Shown here one piece after another: positions 18,113-32,493 of a DNA stretch of 64,000 bases. Position numbers and translations under genes: made by a program. Every line of letters begins with the position of its first letter. The first letter of the stretch is position 1. The DNA comes from Streptomyces xiaopingdaonensis (GTDB lineage: Bacteria; Actinomycetota; Actinomycetes; Streptomycetales; Streptomycetaceae). The stretch covers positions 48,844-112,843 of the forward strand of contig NZ_AJTQ01000063.1 of assembly GCF_000262345.1 (NCBI RefSeq). Direction: 5' to 3'. The notes under the pieces were generated by a model, which made no database searches, was not told where the DNA came from, and worked only from the letters and a program-made list of their open reading frames with translations.

Positions 18113-20020
18113 GTGGCTGACCTCCCCGCCGACCTCGCCGCGGTCTGGCCACGCGTGCTGGAACAGCTCCTCTCCGAGGAGCAGGGCGTCGAGCCGAAGG
18201 ATCAACGCTGGCTGCGCGACTGCCAGCCCCTCGTCCTCGTCTCCGGCACCGCCCTGCTCGGCGTGCCCAACGAGTACGCGAAGGGGGTGCTGGAGCGGCG
18301 GCTGTCGCCCGTGATCAGCGAGGCGCTCAGCCGCGAATGCCAGCAGCAGGTCCGCCTCGCGATCACCGTCACGGGGCCCGTCACCGACGCGGTACTGCCC
18401 GGGACCGAGCCCGCGCGCCCGGAGCCGCCCCAGGGCCGGCCCTCGGCCCCGCACGCGCACCAGCCGCCGCAGGGCCAACAGCCCGGCCGGCAGGACGCGT
18501 TCGAGTACGAGCAGTACGACTCCGGTCGCCGCGACGGGTTCGCCGCCGAGCCGCAGGGACCGGCCGAGGGCACCGGATACGAGTACGACGCGTACGAGCC
18601 CGGACGCGAGGTGCCGGCGCCGCGCAACCCGTACCAGGAGTACCCGCACCCGCAGCACCGCGAGCCCGGCCCGCACTCCTGGCAGCCGCGGGACCCCTAC
18701 GCAAGCCAGCAGCCGGTGTACGAGCAGTACGACCAGCGGTACGACCAGCACCCGCCCCGCGGTTACGAGGAGCGCCCGCCCGCCGGGTACGAGCGGTACG
18801 AGCAGCCCCACCCGCCTCGGCCGCGGCAGCCGTACGAGCAGTACGACCAGCAGCACCGCCCCCCGGTGCCGCCGCAGGGGCAGCCGCCCGCGCCGCCGTA
18901 CGAGGGCCCTTCCCAACTCCCGGCTCCCAGCGGCGCTCCCGGGCCGCTCGCCGCGCAGCCGGCGCCGGCGACCGGCCCCGGCGAGCCGACCGCGCGGCTC
19001 AACCCGAAGTACCTCTTCGACACGTTCGTCATCGGGGCCTCCAACCGGTTCGCGCACGCGGCGGCCGTCGCGGTCGCCGAGGCGCCGGCGAAGGCGTACA
19101 ACCCGCTCTTCATCTACGGGGAGTCGGGCCTGGGGAAGACGCACCTGCTGCATGCGATCGGCCACTACGCGCGCAGCCTCTACCCGGGGACGCGGGTGCG
19201 GTACGTCAGCTCGGAAGAGTTCACCAACGAGTTCATCAACTCGATCCGGGACGGCAAGGCGGACACCTTCCGCAAGCGGTACCGGGACATGGACATCCTG
19301 CTCGTCGACGACGTCCAGTTCCTCGCGGACAAGGAGTCGACGCAGGAGGAGTTCTTCCACACCTTCAACACCCTCCACAACGCCAACAAGCAGATCGTCC
19401 TCTCCAGCGACCGGCCGCCGAAGGCGCTGGAGACGCTGGAGGACCGGCTCCGCAACCGGTTCGAGTGGGGACTGATCACGGACGTCCAGCCGCCCGAGTT
19501 GGAGACGCGGATCGCGATCCTGCGGAAGAAGGCCGTCCAGGAGCAGCTCAACGCGCCGCCCGAGGTACTGGAGTTCATCGCCTCGCGGATCTCGCGGAAC
19601 ATCCGCGAGCTGGAGGGGGCGTTGATCCGGGTCACGGCGTTCGCGAGCCTCAACCGGCAGCCGGTGGACCTCGGACTCACGGAGATCGTGCTCAAGGACC
19701 TGATCCCGGGAGGCGAGGACGCCACCCCCGAGATCACCGCCTCGGCGATCATGGCGGCGACGGCGGACTACTTCGGACTCACCGTCGACGACCTCTGCGG
19801 CTCCTCGCGCAGCCGCGTCCTCGTCACCGCCCGGCAGATCGCCATGTACCTCTGCCGGGAGCTGACGGACCTCTCCCTGCCCAAGATCGGCGGGCAGTTC
19901 GGCGGCCGGGACCACACGACGGTCATGCACGCCGACCGGAAGATCCGCGCGCTCATGGCGGAGCGGCGCTCGATCTACAACCAGGTGACGGAGCTGACCA
20001 ACCGCATCAAGAACGGCTGA
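18113..20020 (+). CDS. dnaA: Chromosomal replication initiator DnaA
   Basis: ATP-dependent initiator that opens oriC. 635 residues. Domain I (1-95) is followed by a very long domain II (about 100-300) rich in Gln, Tyr, Pro and Arg with repeated EQYDQ-like units, as in Streptomyces. Domain III carries Walker [16 protein letters not shown], Walker [16 protein letters not shown] and the sensor/arginine region [16 protein letters not shown]. Domain IV carries the DNA-binding signature [15 protein letters not shown]. Two in-frame GTGs exist. The one at 18113 ([12 protein letters not shown]) has GAGAG at about 8 bases and matches homologues, while 18107 is too close to that site. Confidence 0.97.
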   Translation: MADLPADLAAVWPRVLEQLLSEEQGVEPKDQRWLRDCQPLVLVSGTALLGVPNEYAKGVLERRLSPVISEALSRECQQQVRLAITVTGPVTDAVLPGTEPARPEPPQGRPSAPHAHQPPQGQQPGRQDAFEYEQYDSGRRDGFAAEPQGPAEGTGYEYDAYEPGREVPAPRNPYQEYPHPQHREPGPHSWQPRDPYASQQPVYEQYDQRYDQHPPRGYEERPPAGYERYEQPHPPRPRQPYEQYDQQHRPPVPPQGQPPAPPYEGPSQLPAPSGAPGPLAAQPAPATGPGEPTARLNPKYLFDTFVIGASNRFAHAAAVAVAEAPAKAYNPLFIYGESGLGKTHLLHAIGHYARSLYPGTRVRYVSSEEFTNEFINSIRDGKADTFRKRYRDMDILLVDDVQFLADKESTQEEFFHTFNTLHNANKQIVLSSDRPPKALETLEDRLRNRFEWGLITDVQPPELETRIAILRKKAVQEQLNAPPEVLEFIASRISRNIRELEGALIRVTAFASLNRQPVDLGLTEIVLKDLIPGGEDATPEITASAIMAATADYFGLTVDDLCGSSRSRVLVTARQIAMYLCRELTDLSLPKIGGQFGGRDHTTVMHADRKIRALMAERRSIYNQVTELTNRIKNG

Positions 20021-20059
20021 GCCCCGGCGGTCGGCGCCGCCCGGCCCGTCTGCGCCTCC

Positions 20060-20094
20060 CTGCCCCCCGTACGTCTGGCGCGTACGGGGGGCAG
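20060..20094 (+). terminator. dnaA terminator
   Basis: 14-bp perfect stem, 20060-20073 and 20081-20094 (CTGCCCCCCGTACG and complement), 7-base loop, 40 bp after the dnaA stop. Confidence 0.8.
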
Positions 20095-20099
20095 TCGTC

Positions 20100-20780
20100 T
20101 GTGCGGACTCCCCGGGTGCGGCTCGGTACGGCCCCAGGGTCCAGGGCTGTGCACAACTCCGAGTCCTCTGCCGCCTGTTCGAATCGGTCCGCGTGGAGGA
20201 CCGTGGTCCACAGGAAACGGGGCGAGGCGGAGTCCACACCCTGGGGAGCGCGTAGGTTGTCCAGAACGTGTCCACAACTGGCCCTGCGGGGAAGAGGTTT
20301 GCGGAGGTCACGGCCCTGGGGATTTGTGTGCGGCCGCCCTCCACAGCTTGTGGAGGACAACTTCCGTCACGATGGCCGGAGTCGGCTGTCCACCGGCTGC
20401 CCACAGGACAGGGCGGGTTGTCCCCAGCTTCTCCACAGCCCTGTCCACTGTTCGGCAACTCAACTCGCCTTCTCACCGGTGCGAGTGAAAGCCGTCACAT
20501 CGAGGGCGGGGATTGGCTTGTGGGAAAGCCGGGTAACTCTGTGGGCGGTGCTGTGGGCAACTGGCCGTTGCCTGTGTACGAGTTGCGCGGAACGCCGCTC
20601 GCTCCACAGGCAACCCCTTGTCGTCCACCGGTCCGTGCACAACCGCGGTGGACAAAATCTCCGGCCTGACCTGCGCAGACGGGCTTATCCACGGTTTCCA
20701 CAAGCCCTACTACTACGACGACACTTAGAGAGCCCGAGATCCGTTTAACCGTGGGGGCTGTGCACAACTCGCTGCCTGCG
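20100..20780. other. oriC: Origin of replication oriC
   Basis: The 930 bp between dnaA and dnaN carry no gene but many DnaA boxes close to TTGTCCACA, on both strands. Those I can place: 20148-20156 (minus, TTGTGCACA), 20204-20212 (TGGTCCACA), 20230-20238 (GAGTCCACA), 20257-20265 (TTGTCCAGA), 20268-20276 (GTGTCCACA), 20429-20437 (TTCTCCACA), 20519-20527 (minus, TTTCCCACA), 20552-20560 (minus, TTGCCCACA), 20647-20655 (minus, TTGTCCACC), 20685-20693 (TTATCCACG), 20694-20702 (GTTTCCACA) and 20759-20767 (minus, TTGTGCACA). Several weaker ones lie between. Most depart from consensus by one base, which is typical of Streptomyces origins. No strong AT-rich unwinding block stands out. Confidence 0.93.
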
Positions 20781-20950
20781 GCCCGCCGGTCGCTTCTGGC
20801 ACTCTGCTGGAAGTTGACGGACTCGGGCTCCGGCTGTCAGTCGCGTACGTCAGACTGGACCCCGGTAACAAGCTGAGACGCGGCACCAGGGCGCCAAGGG
20901 CAGAACGAGAGCCAGGGGACCGCGTCGGCGACAGCAGGAGGCGGCTGAAG

Positions 20951-22081
20951 GTGAAGATCCGGGTAGAGCGCGACGTCCTCGCGGAGGCGGTGGCCTGGGC
21001 TGCCAAGAGTCTCCCGGCCCGTCCGCCGGTGCCGGTCCTCGCGGGCCTGCTGCTGAAGACGGAGGACGGCACCCTGAGCCTCTCCGGCTTCGACTACGAG
21101 GTCTCCGCGCGGGTCTCGGTCGAGGCGGAGGTCGAGGAGGAGGGCACCGTACTGGTCTCCGGGCGGCTGCTCGCCGACATCTGCCGAGCCCTCCCCAACC
21201 GCCCGGTGGAGATCTCCACAGACGGTGTACGCGCGACGGTCGTCTGCGGCTCGTCGCGGTTCACGCTCCACACCCTGCCGGTCGAGGAGTATCCGGCGCT
21301 GCCGGAGATGCCGACGGCCACGGGCACCGTCCAGGGCGAGGTGTTCGCCTCCGCCGTCCAGCAAGTGGCCATCGCGGCCGGGCGGGACGACACCCTCCCG
21401 GTGCTCACCGGCGTCCGGATCGAGATCGAGGGGGACACGGTCACCCTCGCCTCCACCGACCGCTACCGCTTCGCCGTACGCGAGTTCCTCTGGAAGCCGG
21501 AGGAGTCCGAGACCTCGGCCGTCGCGCTCGTGCCCGCGAAGACTCTGCTGGACACCGCCAAGTCGCTCAGCAGCGGCGACAACGTCACGCTGGCGCTCTC
21601 CGGTTCGGGGTCCGGCGAGGGGCTCATCGGTTTCGAGGGCGCGGGACGGCGCACCACCACCCGCCTGTTGGAGGGAGACCTCCCGAAGTACCGCACGCTC
21701 TTCCCCACCGAGTTCAACTCGGTCGCGGTGATCGAGACGGCGCCGTTCGTCGAGGCGGTCAAGCGCGTCGCCCTCGTCGCCGAGCGGAACACCCCCGTGC
21801 GGCTCAGCTTCGAGCAGGGGGTGCTGACGCTGGAGGCAGGCTCCAGCGACGACGCACAGGCTGTGGAGCGCGTCGACGCCGATCTGGAGGGGGACGACAT
21901 CTCGATCGCCTTCAACCCCGGCTTCCTGCTGGAGGGGCTGAGCGCGATCGACTCCCCCGTCGCGCAGCTGGCGTTCACCACCTCCACGAAGCCGGCGCTC
22001 CTCAGCGGCCGGCCCGACAAGGAGGCCGAGGCGGACGACGCCTACAAGTACCTGATCATGCCTGTGCGCCTCTCCGGGTAA
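20951..22081 (+). CDS. dnaN: DNA polymerase III beta sliding clamp
   Basis: Ring-shaped processivity clamp. 376 residues with three repeated clamp folds: MKIRVERDVLAEAVAWAAKSL at the N-terminus, PEMPTATGTVQGEVFASAV starting the second, and FPTEFNSVAVIETAPFVEAVKRV starting the third. It ends YLIMPVRLSG, the conserved C-terminus next to the peptide-binding pocket. GTG 20951 follows GGAGGCGGCTGAAG. It is alone between oriC and a strong terminator. Confidence 0.97.
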   Translation: MKIRVERDVLAEAVAWAAKSLPARPPVPVLAGLLLKTEDGTLSLSGFDYEVSARVSVEAEVEEEGTVLVSGRLLADICRALPNRPVEISTDGVRATVVCGSSRFTLHTLPVEEYPALPEMPTATGTVQGEVFASAVQQVAIAAGRDDTLPVLTGVRIEIEGDTVTLASTDRYRFAVREFLWKPEESETSAVALVPAKTLLDTAKSLSSGDNVTLALSGSGSGEGLIGFEGAGRRTTTRLLEGDLPKYRTLFPTEFNSVAVIETAPFVEAVKRVALVAERNTPVRLSFEQGVLTLEAGSSDDAQAVERVDADLEGDDISIAFNPGFLLEGLSAIDSPVAQLAFTTSTKPALLSGRPDKEAEADDAYKYLIMPVRLSG

Positions 22082-22089
22082 GCGCGGCT

Positions 22090-22120
22090 CTCGCCCTCCG
22101 GCAGGGAGCCGGAGGGCGAG
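22090..22120 (+). terminator. dnaN terminator
   Basis: 13-bp perfect stem (22090-22102 and 22108-22120, CTCGCCCTCCGGC and complement) with loop AGGGA, starting 9 bp after the dnaN stop. Confidence 0.85.
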
Positions 22121-22283
22121 GTGTGTCACACCCCGGCTGCGTACGGCGGTTCCTGACGCGAGGGTGCGGCTTCACCGTACGAACGCATGCACGCGTCCCG
22201 GTTAGGCTCGTATTCAGGTACGAAAGGCAACGACTCGCGACTCCTCGCCACGGCGCCGCGACTTCACGCACGAAGGGGCACTG

Positions 22284-23177
22284 ATGGACCTCGGCCTGAT
22301 CGGTCTCGGCAAGATGGGCGGCAACATGCGCGAGCGCATCCGCCGCGCCGGCCACAAGGTCGTCGGCTACGACCGCGACCCGGAACTCGCCGACGTCCAC
22401 AGCCTGCAGGAGCTTGTGGAAGCGCTCGGGGACGGCCCGCGCGTCGTGTGGTCGATGGTCCCGGCCGGTGTCGCGACGCAGTCGACCGTCGACGAGCTCT
22501 CCCGGCTCCTGTCCCCCGGCGATGTCGTCGTCGACGGCGGCAACTCGCGCTGGAACGAGGACGAGAAGCACGCGGCGGAGCTCGCCGAGCACGGCATCGG
22601 CTTCGTCGACTGCGGTGTCTCCGGCGGCGTCTGGGGCCTGGAGAACGGCTACGCGCTCATGTACGGCGGCGAGGCCGAGCACGTGGCAGCCGTGCAGCCG
22701 ATCTTCGACGCGCTCAAGCCCGAGGGCGAGTTCGGCTCCGTGCACGCGGGCCGTGTGGGCGCAGGGCACTTCGCGAAGATGGTCCACAACGGCATCGAGT
22801 ACGCGATGATGCAGGCCTTCGCCGAGGGATGGGAGCTGCTGGAGGCGGCGGAGCCGGTCACCGACGTCCGCGAGGTCTTCCGCTCGTGGCAGGAGGGCAC
22901 CGTGATCCGCTCCTGGCTCCTCGACCTCGCCGTGAACGCGCTCGACGGCGATGAGCACTTGGAGAAGCTCCGCGGTTACGCCGCCGACTCGGGCGAGGGC
23001 CGCTGGACCGTCGAGGCAGCCCTCGACAACCGCGTGCCGCTGCCGGCGATCACCGCTTCGCTCTTCGCGCGCTTCAGCTCGCGGCAGGACGACTCGCCGC
23101 AGATGAAGATGATCGCCGCGTTGCGCAACCAGTTCGGCGGCCACGCGGTCGAGAACATCGGCGGCGCCGGCAAGTAG
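22284..23177 (+). CDS. gnd: 6-phosphogluconate dehydrogenase (decarboxylating), short form
   Basis: Oxidises 6-phosphogluconate to ribulose 5-phosphate. 297 residues, the short form typical of actinomycetes. The cofactor motif is [21 protein letters not shown], with YDRD at the end of the second strand, which often accompanies NAD(P) preference changes. [28 protein letters not shown] and the substrate motif [20 protein letters not shown] are intact. ATG 22284 is preceded by ACGAAGGGGCACTG. Its place between dnaN and recF is conserved in streptomycetes. Confidence 0.94.
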   Translation: MDLGLIGLGKMGGNMRERIRRAGHKVVGYDRDPELADVHSLQELVEALGDGPRVVWSMVPAGVATQSTVDELSRLLSPGDVVVDGGNSRWNEDEKHAAELAEHGIGFVDCGVSGGVWGLENGYALMYGGEAEHVAAVQPIFDALKPEGEFGSVHAGRVGAGHFAKMVHNGIEYAMMQAFAEGWELLEAAEPVTDVREVFRSWQEGTVIRSWLLDLAVNALDGDEHLEKLRGYAADSGEGRWTVEAALDNRVPLPAITASLFARFSSRQDDSPQMKMIAALRNQFGGHAVENIGGAGK

Positions 23178-23263
23178 CCTGCGTCGGGCGGGCGTTCGCG
23201 GCATCCGGGCGGCCCGCCCCGCGAGGGCGTCGGGGCAGAGCGAGGCAACGAAAGGTCGGCAGC

Positions 23264-24379
23264 GTGCACGTGACCCATCTCTCGCTCGCCGACTTCCGCT
23301 CCCACCGCGCCGTCGACGTCGAACTCGCCCCCGGCGTCACCGCGTTCGTCGGCCCGAACGGCCAGGGCAAGACCAACCTCGTCGAGGCGGTGGGCTACCT
23401 CGCGACCCTCGGCAGCCACCGTGTCGCGAGCGACGCGCCGCTGGTGCGCAGCGGGGCGCAGCGTGCCGTCGTCCGCGCCCTGGTGCGCCAGGGCGACCGG
23501 CAGCAGCAGGTCGAGTTGGAGATCAACCCGGGCAAGGCCAACCGCGCCCGGATCAACCGCTCTTCGCAGGTGCGGCCCCGCGACGCCCTCGGCATCCTGC
23601 GCACCGTCCTCTTCGCGCCCGAGGACCTCTCCCTCGTCAAGGGCGACCCGGGCGAGCGCCGCCGCTTCCTCGACGAGCTGGTCACGGCCCGCTCGCCCCG
23701 CATCGCAGGCGTCCGCGCCGACTACGACCGCGTGCTGAAGCAGCGGAACACCCTGCTCAAGTCCGCGGCGATGGCACGGCGGCACGGCGGCAAGGGCGCC
23801 GACCTCTCCACGCTCGACGTCTGGGACCAGCATGTGGCGCGCCACGGCGCGGAGTTGCTCGCGCAGCGGATGGAACTGATCGACGACCTCTCCCCGCTTG
23901 TCGCGAAGGCGTACGACGGCCTCGCGCCCGGCGGCGGCCCCGTCGGCCTCGAGTACCGGGGCTCGGTCTCGGGCGGCAGCAGGCAGGAGCTGTACGACGG
24001 CCTCCTCGCCGCCCTCGCCGAGGCGCGCAAGCAGGAGGTGGAGCGCGGCGTCACGCTCGTCGGTCCGCACCGCGACGATCTGCTGCTCGCGCTCGGCGAG
24101 TTGCCGGCGAAGGGGTACGCGAGCCACGGCGAGTCCTGGTCGTTCGCGCTGGCGCTGCGGCTCGCCTCGTACGAGCTGCTCAAGAGCGAGGGGAACGAGC
24201 CGGTGCTCGTCCTCGACGACGTCTTCGCCGAGCTCGACACCAAGCGCAGGAACCGCCTCGCCGAACTCGTCGCCGGCGGCGAGCAGGTGCTCGTGACGGC
24301 CGCCGTGGAGGAGGACGTGCCCGAGGTGCTCGACGGGCGGAGGTTCCGGGTGTCGGGCGACGGGGTGGAGCGCTGGTGA
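23264..24379 (+). CDS. recF: DNA replication/repair protein RecF
   Basis: SMC-like ATPase that helps load RecA at gaps. 371 residues with Walker [14 protein letters not shown] at about residues 30-42, the [21 protein letters not shown] signature, GPHRDDLLL, and Walker [13 protein letters not shown] near residue 320. GTG 23264 ([13 protein letters not shown]) is the conserved start; AACGAAAGG lies upstream. It is followed after about 120 bp by the DUF721 gene. Confidence 0.96.
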   Translation: MHVTHLSLADFRSHRAVDVELAPGVTAFVGPNGQGKTNLVEAVGYLATLGSHRVASDAPLVRSGAQRAVVRALVRQGDRQQQVELEINPGKANRARINRSSQVRPRDALGILRTVLFAPEDLSLVKGDPGERRRFLDELVTARSPRIAGVRADYDRVLKQRNTLLKSAAMARRHGGKGADLSTLDVWDQHVARHGAELLAQRMELIDDLSPLVAKAYDGLAPGGGPVGLEYRGSVSGGSRQELYDGLLAALAEARKQEVERGVTLVGPHRDDLLLALGELPAKGYASHGESWSFALALRLASYELLKSEGNEPVLVLDDVFAELDTKRRNRLAELVAGGEQVLVTAAVEEDVPEVLDGRRFRVSGDGVERW

Positions 24380-24500
24380 ACCGCGGCCCGGACGTCCCCG
24401 TTTCCCGTGCGGCGCACGGTGGTTCGGCGTCGTGCGTGCGGTGGAGCGTGCTCGTAGGGTGTGCCGTCCGGTGCGGAACCGTCGGCGGAAGGTGGAGCGC

Positions 24501-25070
24501 GTGAGCTCCGAGGAGGAGGCGGCGTCCGACGGCGGGCGTGCGCCGGACCCGGAGGGCCGGCCCGTGCCGGAGCCGTCCGGCGTCGATCTCGCCAGGGTGG
24601 CGCTGCGTGCCGCGAAGGAGCGTGCGCGCGAACGGGGTGCGGCGGCGCAGCAGAAGAAGCAGGCGCGAAGGGGCGGCGGGTTGCGCTCCGGCGCGCGCCG
24701 CGACGGGCGCGACCCCCTGCCCCTCGGTGCGGCGGTGCAGCGCCTCGTCACCGAGCGCGGTTGGGAGACTCCGGCCGCGGTCGGCGGCGTCATGGGGCGG
24801 TGGCCGCAGATCGTCGGGGCCGAGATCGCGCAGCACTGCGAGCCGCAGCACTTCGACGAGGCGGAGCGCGTCCTCGGCGTCCGCTGCGACTCCACGGCGT
24901 GGGCGACCCAACTGCGGCTGCTTGCCCCGAGACTGGTGGCCCGACTCAACGAGGACCTCGGCCACGGCACCGTGCGCGTCCTGCGCGTACGCGGGCCCGA
25001 GGCTCCCCGGCGCAGCCCCGGCCCGCTGCGCGCACCGGGGAGCAAGGGCCCTGGTGACACCTACGGATGA
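24501..25070 (+). CDS. DUF721/DciA-like protein
   Basis: 189 residues. The C-terminal half carries the DUF721 fold (LGAAVQRLVTERGWETPAAVGGVMGRWPQIVG, VRCDSTAWATQLRLL and LARLNEDLG-like segments). DUF721 proteins related to DciA recruit the replicative helicase in many bacteria; that function for this copy is inference, but the recF-gyrB location fits a replication role. The N-terminus is disordered, with a basic AAQQKKQARRGGG patch. GTG 24501 is preceded by GGAAGGTGGA. An upstream in-frame start at 24432 looks less likely. Confidence 0.85.
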   Translation: MSSEEEAASDGGRAPDPEGRPVPEPSGVDLARVALRAAKERARERGAAAQQKKQARRGGGLRSGARRDGRDPLPLGAAVQRLVTERGWETPAAVGGVMGRWPQIVGAEIAQHCEPQHFDEAERVLGVRCDSTAWATQLRLLAPRLVARLNEDLGHGTVRVLRVRGPEAPRRSPGPLRAPGSKGPGDTYG

Positions 25071-27510
<2,440 letters not shown>

Positions 27511-27560
27511 CGTCGGCCCGAACGACGCGACGTACACAGCAGAAGGACTTGATCTGAGCA

Positions 27561-30152
<2,592 letters not shown>

Positions 30153-30161
30153 GAGCAGGGC

Positions 30162-30788
30162 GTGAGTGGTGCTCAGCCTCAGCCGCAGGCCCAGCCTCAG
30201 CCCCCACCGCACCACCCGCCGCGGGCGTATCCCGCGCCGCCGGCCGGTGCGCCGCCCGTCGAGGGGCAGCACACCGGCGGCGGTCAGTCCGTCGGAGCCC
30301 AGGGCGGCGCCCCCGGTGCCCAGCCGCCGCAGCAGGAGAGCGGCGGAGGGCAGTCCGGCGGTCAGTCCGGCACCCAGGGGGTGCGCCGTCCGCGGACGGG
30401 CGCGCGGACGGTGCCGCGGACGCGCAAGGCCCGACTGCGGGTGGCGAAAGCCGACCCGTGGTCGGTGATGAAGGTCAGCTTCCTGCTCTCGATCGCGCTC
30501 GGCGTCTGCACCGTCGTCGCCGTCGCGGTGCTGTGGATGGTGATGGACGCGATGGGCGTCTTCTCCACCATCGGGAGCACGATCAGCCAGGCCACGGGTT
30601 CCGAGGGGAGCAGCGGCTTCGACCTGGAGTCCTTCCTCTCGCTGCCGCGGGTGCTCCTCTTCACCTCGCTGATCGCCGTCATCGACGTCGTCCTCGCGAC
30701 GGCGCTGGCGACGCTGGGGGCGTTCATCTACAACCTCTCGGCCGGCTTCGTCGGCGGTGTCGAGCTGACGCTCGCCGAGGACGAGTAG
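30162..30788 (+). CDS. DUF3566 membrane protein
   Basis: 208 residues, function unknown. A Pro/Gln/Gly-rich cytoplasmic N-terminus of about 85 residues (repeats of PQPQ and GGQSGG) is followed by a basic patch and two membrane helices: MKVSFLLSIALGVCTVVAVAVLW and VLLFTSLIAVIDVVLATALAT, each in the DUF3566 pattern, with PWSVMKVSF as signature. GTG 30162 follows the gyrA stop by 9 bases, and its AGGAG overlaps that stop, so it belongs to the gyrBA operon. The same gene follows gyrA in most actinomycetes. Confidence 0.9.
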   Translation: MSGAQPQPQAQPQPPPHHPPRAYPAPPAGAPPVEGQHTGGGQSVGAQGGAPGAQPPQQESGGGQSGGQSGTQGVRRPRTGARTVPRTRKARLRVAKADPWSVMKVSFLLSIALGVCTVVAVAVLWMVMDAMGVFSTIGSTISQATGSEGSSGFDLESFLSLPRVLLFTSLIAVIDVVLATALATLGAFIYNLSAGFVGGVELTLAEDE

Positions 30789-30880
30789 TCCCCGCGTCCC
30801 GCCTGGTGGCGGGGCGCGGGGGTCGCAGCGGAAGCGATTTGGGGCACAGCCGCGAGTGCGCTAATCTTTCCGTGCGGCAA

Positions 30881-30957
30881 GGGGCTATAGCTCAGATGGT
30901 TAGAGCGCATCCCTGATAAGGATGAGGCCACAGGTTCAAGTCCTGTTAGCCCCACCA
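30881..30957 (+). tRNA. tRNA-Ile (GAT)
   Basis: 77 nt including an encoded CCA. The acceptor GGGGCTA pairs with TAGCCCC; the anticodon GAT is at 30915-30917 within loop CTGATAA; the T arm contains GGTTCAAGTCC. A degraded copy of its 3' half lies about 1 kb downstream (31921). Confidence 0.97.
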
Positions 30958-30959
30958 GC

Positions 30960-30999
30960 GCGAAAAGGTCCCAGTCGAGTTCGGCTGGGACCTTTTCGC
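30960..30999. terminator. tRNA-Ile terminator
   Basis: 15-bp perfect stem (30960-30974 and 30985-30999, GCGAAAAGGTCCCAG and complement) starting 3 bases after the tRNA. The arms contain AAAA/TTTT, so it could work on either strand. Confidence 0.85.
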
Positions 31000-31143
31000 A
31001 TCCACGGCTGACATCTGCCGTACCAGCACGGGCAGTGCCGGGTCGCTTCTTCGAGCACAGGGCTCCGCGTTGTCCACTGGCACGGCGATGAGTTCTTCCG
31101 GTCCCGGTGGTCTACCTCTCACCGACCACACAGGAGGAGCCAC

Positions 31144-31788
31144 GTGAACCAGCTGTTGAAGGTCCAGAACTTCACCGTCTCGAGCGACGGGTTCGGTGCC
31201 GGTGAAAACCAGAGCCTGGAAAGGCCGTTCGGCCACGCCGATCCAGCGGTCCTGATGGCCTGGGCCGGTGCCACGGCGAGCTTCCCCAACCGCACCGACC
31301 CCGGCGGCACCCGCGGACTCGACGACTACTTCACGCGGGACTTCACCCACAACATCGGAGCCGAAATCATGGGCCGCAACAAGTTCGGTCCTCAGCGCGG
31401 GCCCTGGCCGGACCACGAGTGGCAGGGCTGGTGGGGAGACGAGCCGCCGTTCCACACCCCGGTGTTCGTCATGACGCACCACCCGCGCCCGTCGTTCACG
31501 CTCTCCGACACCACGTTCCACTTCGTCGACGGCGACCCTGCCGCGGTCCTCGCACGGGCCCGGGAGGCGGCGGAGGGCAAAGACGTCCGACTCGGCGGCG
31601 GGGCCACCACCGTCCGGCAGTTCCTCGACGCGGACCTCGTCGACACCCTGCATGTGACGGTCACGCCGTTGAGGCTCGGGTCCGGGACGAAGCTTTGGGA
31701 ATCCCCCGACGAACTGCGCGACCGCTTCCACCTCGACGTCGTGCCCAGTCCGAGCGGCGTGACGCACCACCTGTTCTGGCGCAAGTGA
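31144..31788 (+). CDS. RibD C-terminal/dihydrofolate reductase-like protein
   Basis: 214-residue NAD(P)H-dependent reductase-like protein of the RibD_C superfamily. Common family features are the N-terminal strand KVQNFTVSSDGF, the IMGRNKFGPQRGPW segment (like the MGRxTFE motif), TPVFVMTHHPR, and GKDVRLGGGATTVRQFLDADLVDTLHVTVTPLRLGSGTKLW. The substrate cannot be read from sequence; many such genes are annotated only as dihydrofolate reductase family. GTG 31144 has AGGAGG 6 bases ahead. It stands alone between tRNA-Ile and a tRNA-Ile-like fragment, which suggests it came in with an integrative element. Confidence 0.85.
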   Translation: MNQLLKVQNFTVSSDGFGAGENQSLERPFGHADPAVLMAWAGATASFPNRTDPGGTRGLDDYFTRDFTHNIGAEIMGRNKFGPQRGPWPDHEWQGWWGDEPPFHTPVFVMTHHPRPSFTLSDTTFHFVDGDPAAVLARAREAAEGKDVRLGGGATTVRQFLDADLVDTLHVTVTPLRLGSGTKLWESPDELRDRFHLDVVPSPSGVTHHLFWRK

Positions 31789-31920
31789 GGAGCCGTTCCG
31801 ATGCGGCAGCCGCCGGAGCGACATCGCCACTCGACGTCAACCGCGGCCGGTCGAGCGCTCTCGCAAACCGGCCGGTGACGTTCGACTGATCCGCCGGGAT
31901 CGCTCCCTCGGGACGACCGA

Positions 31921-31962
31921 CCTGACAAGGATGGGGCCGCAGGTGCAAGCCGTGCCGGCCTC
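31921..31962 (+). repeat. Degenerate copy of the tRNA-Ile 3' half (att-like)
   Basis: Aligned without gaps to 30912-30953, the tRNA-Ile anticodon loop to acceptor, 33 of 42 bases match, and 21 of the first 24. It is too diverged to be a tRNA and lacks the 5' half. Such repeats at a fixed distance from a tRNA usually mark integration sites. The rest of 31789-32153 holds only the DLW-39 promoter area; a TATCAT at 32102-32107 may be its -10. Confidence 0.7.
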
Positions 31963-32153
31963 GCGGTCGCCGAGACTCCGACCGGCAGGTCGGGGCGTCC
32001 GTCGTACGCGGCTGGCGTACGTTCGGGCGGCTTGTGCGGTTCCCGTGAGGAGTGCGGGATTTCCGGCACTGCCGACCGCCCCTGCCGAGAACCTGTTTGG
32101 GTATCATCGGGCGGCAGTCAGGTCCCAACGTCTAGGAATGACGAGGTAGCGCG

Positions 32154-32288
32154 GTGAAGAAGCTTTTCCTGGTCGCACTGGCCGCGATCGGTGGCCTCCT
32201 CGTGTACAGGCAGATCCAGGCGGATCGCGCCGAGCAGGATCTGTGGACGGAGGCGACCGACTCCGTGTCCGCAGGTTCCGGCGTGTGA
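32154..32288 (+). CDS. DLW-39 family small protein
   Basis: 44 residues, too short for many gene finders. Recognised by the pattern KKLFLVALAAIGG, then YRQIQADRAEQDLWTEATD, which holds the D-L-W of the family name. An N-terminal hydrophobic helix with KK before it suggests a single membrane anchor. Function unknown; the gene is conserved near tRNA-Ile in actinomycetes. GTG 32154 follows GACGAGGT. A strong terminator follows. Confidence 0.88.
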   Translation: MKKLFLVALAAIGGLLVYRQIQADRAEQDLWTEATDSVSAGSGV

Positions 32289-32307
32289 CGCCGCGAGGTT
32301 TCCGACG

Positions 32308-32337
32308 GAGCCCCGACCGCCTCGGCGGTCGGGGCTC
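32308..32337 (+). terminator. Terminator after DLW-39 gene
   Basis: 14-bp stem (32308-32321 and 32324-32337, GAGCCCCGACCGCC and complement) with the end of the stem opening to a CTCG loop, 20 bp after the stop. Confidence 0.85.
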
Positions 32338-32493
32338 TCTCATGTCCGGGTCCGGTGGTGAGGGAGCTCAACTCTCCTGTTTTCGGGGCCTGTTGCAGTA
32401 CCGTGACGCGCTCCCCTCTTGAAGTGTGCTACTGCAAAGTCTTACGGTCCTTGCGCAGTGCAGGACGAGTCGTGAGTGCAGGGGGAGACGGCG

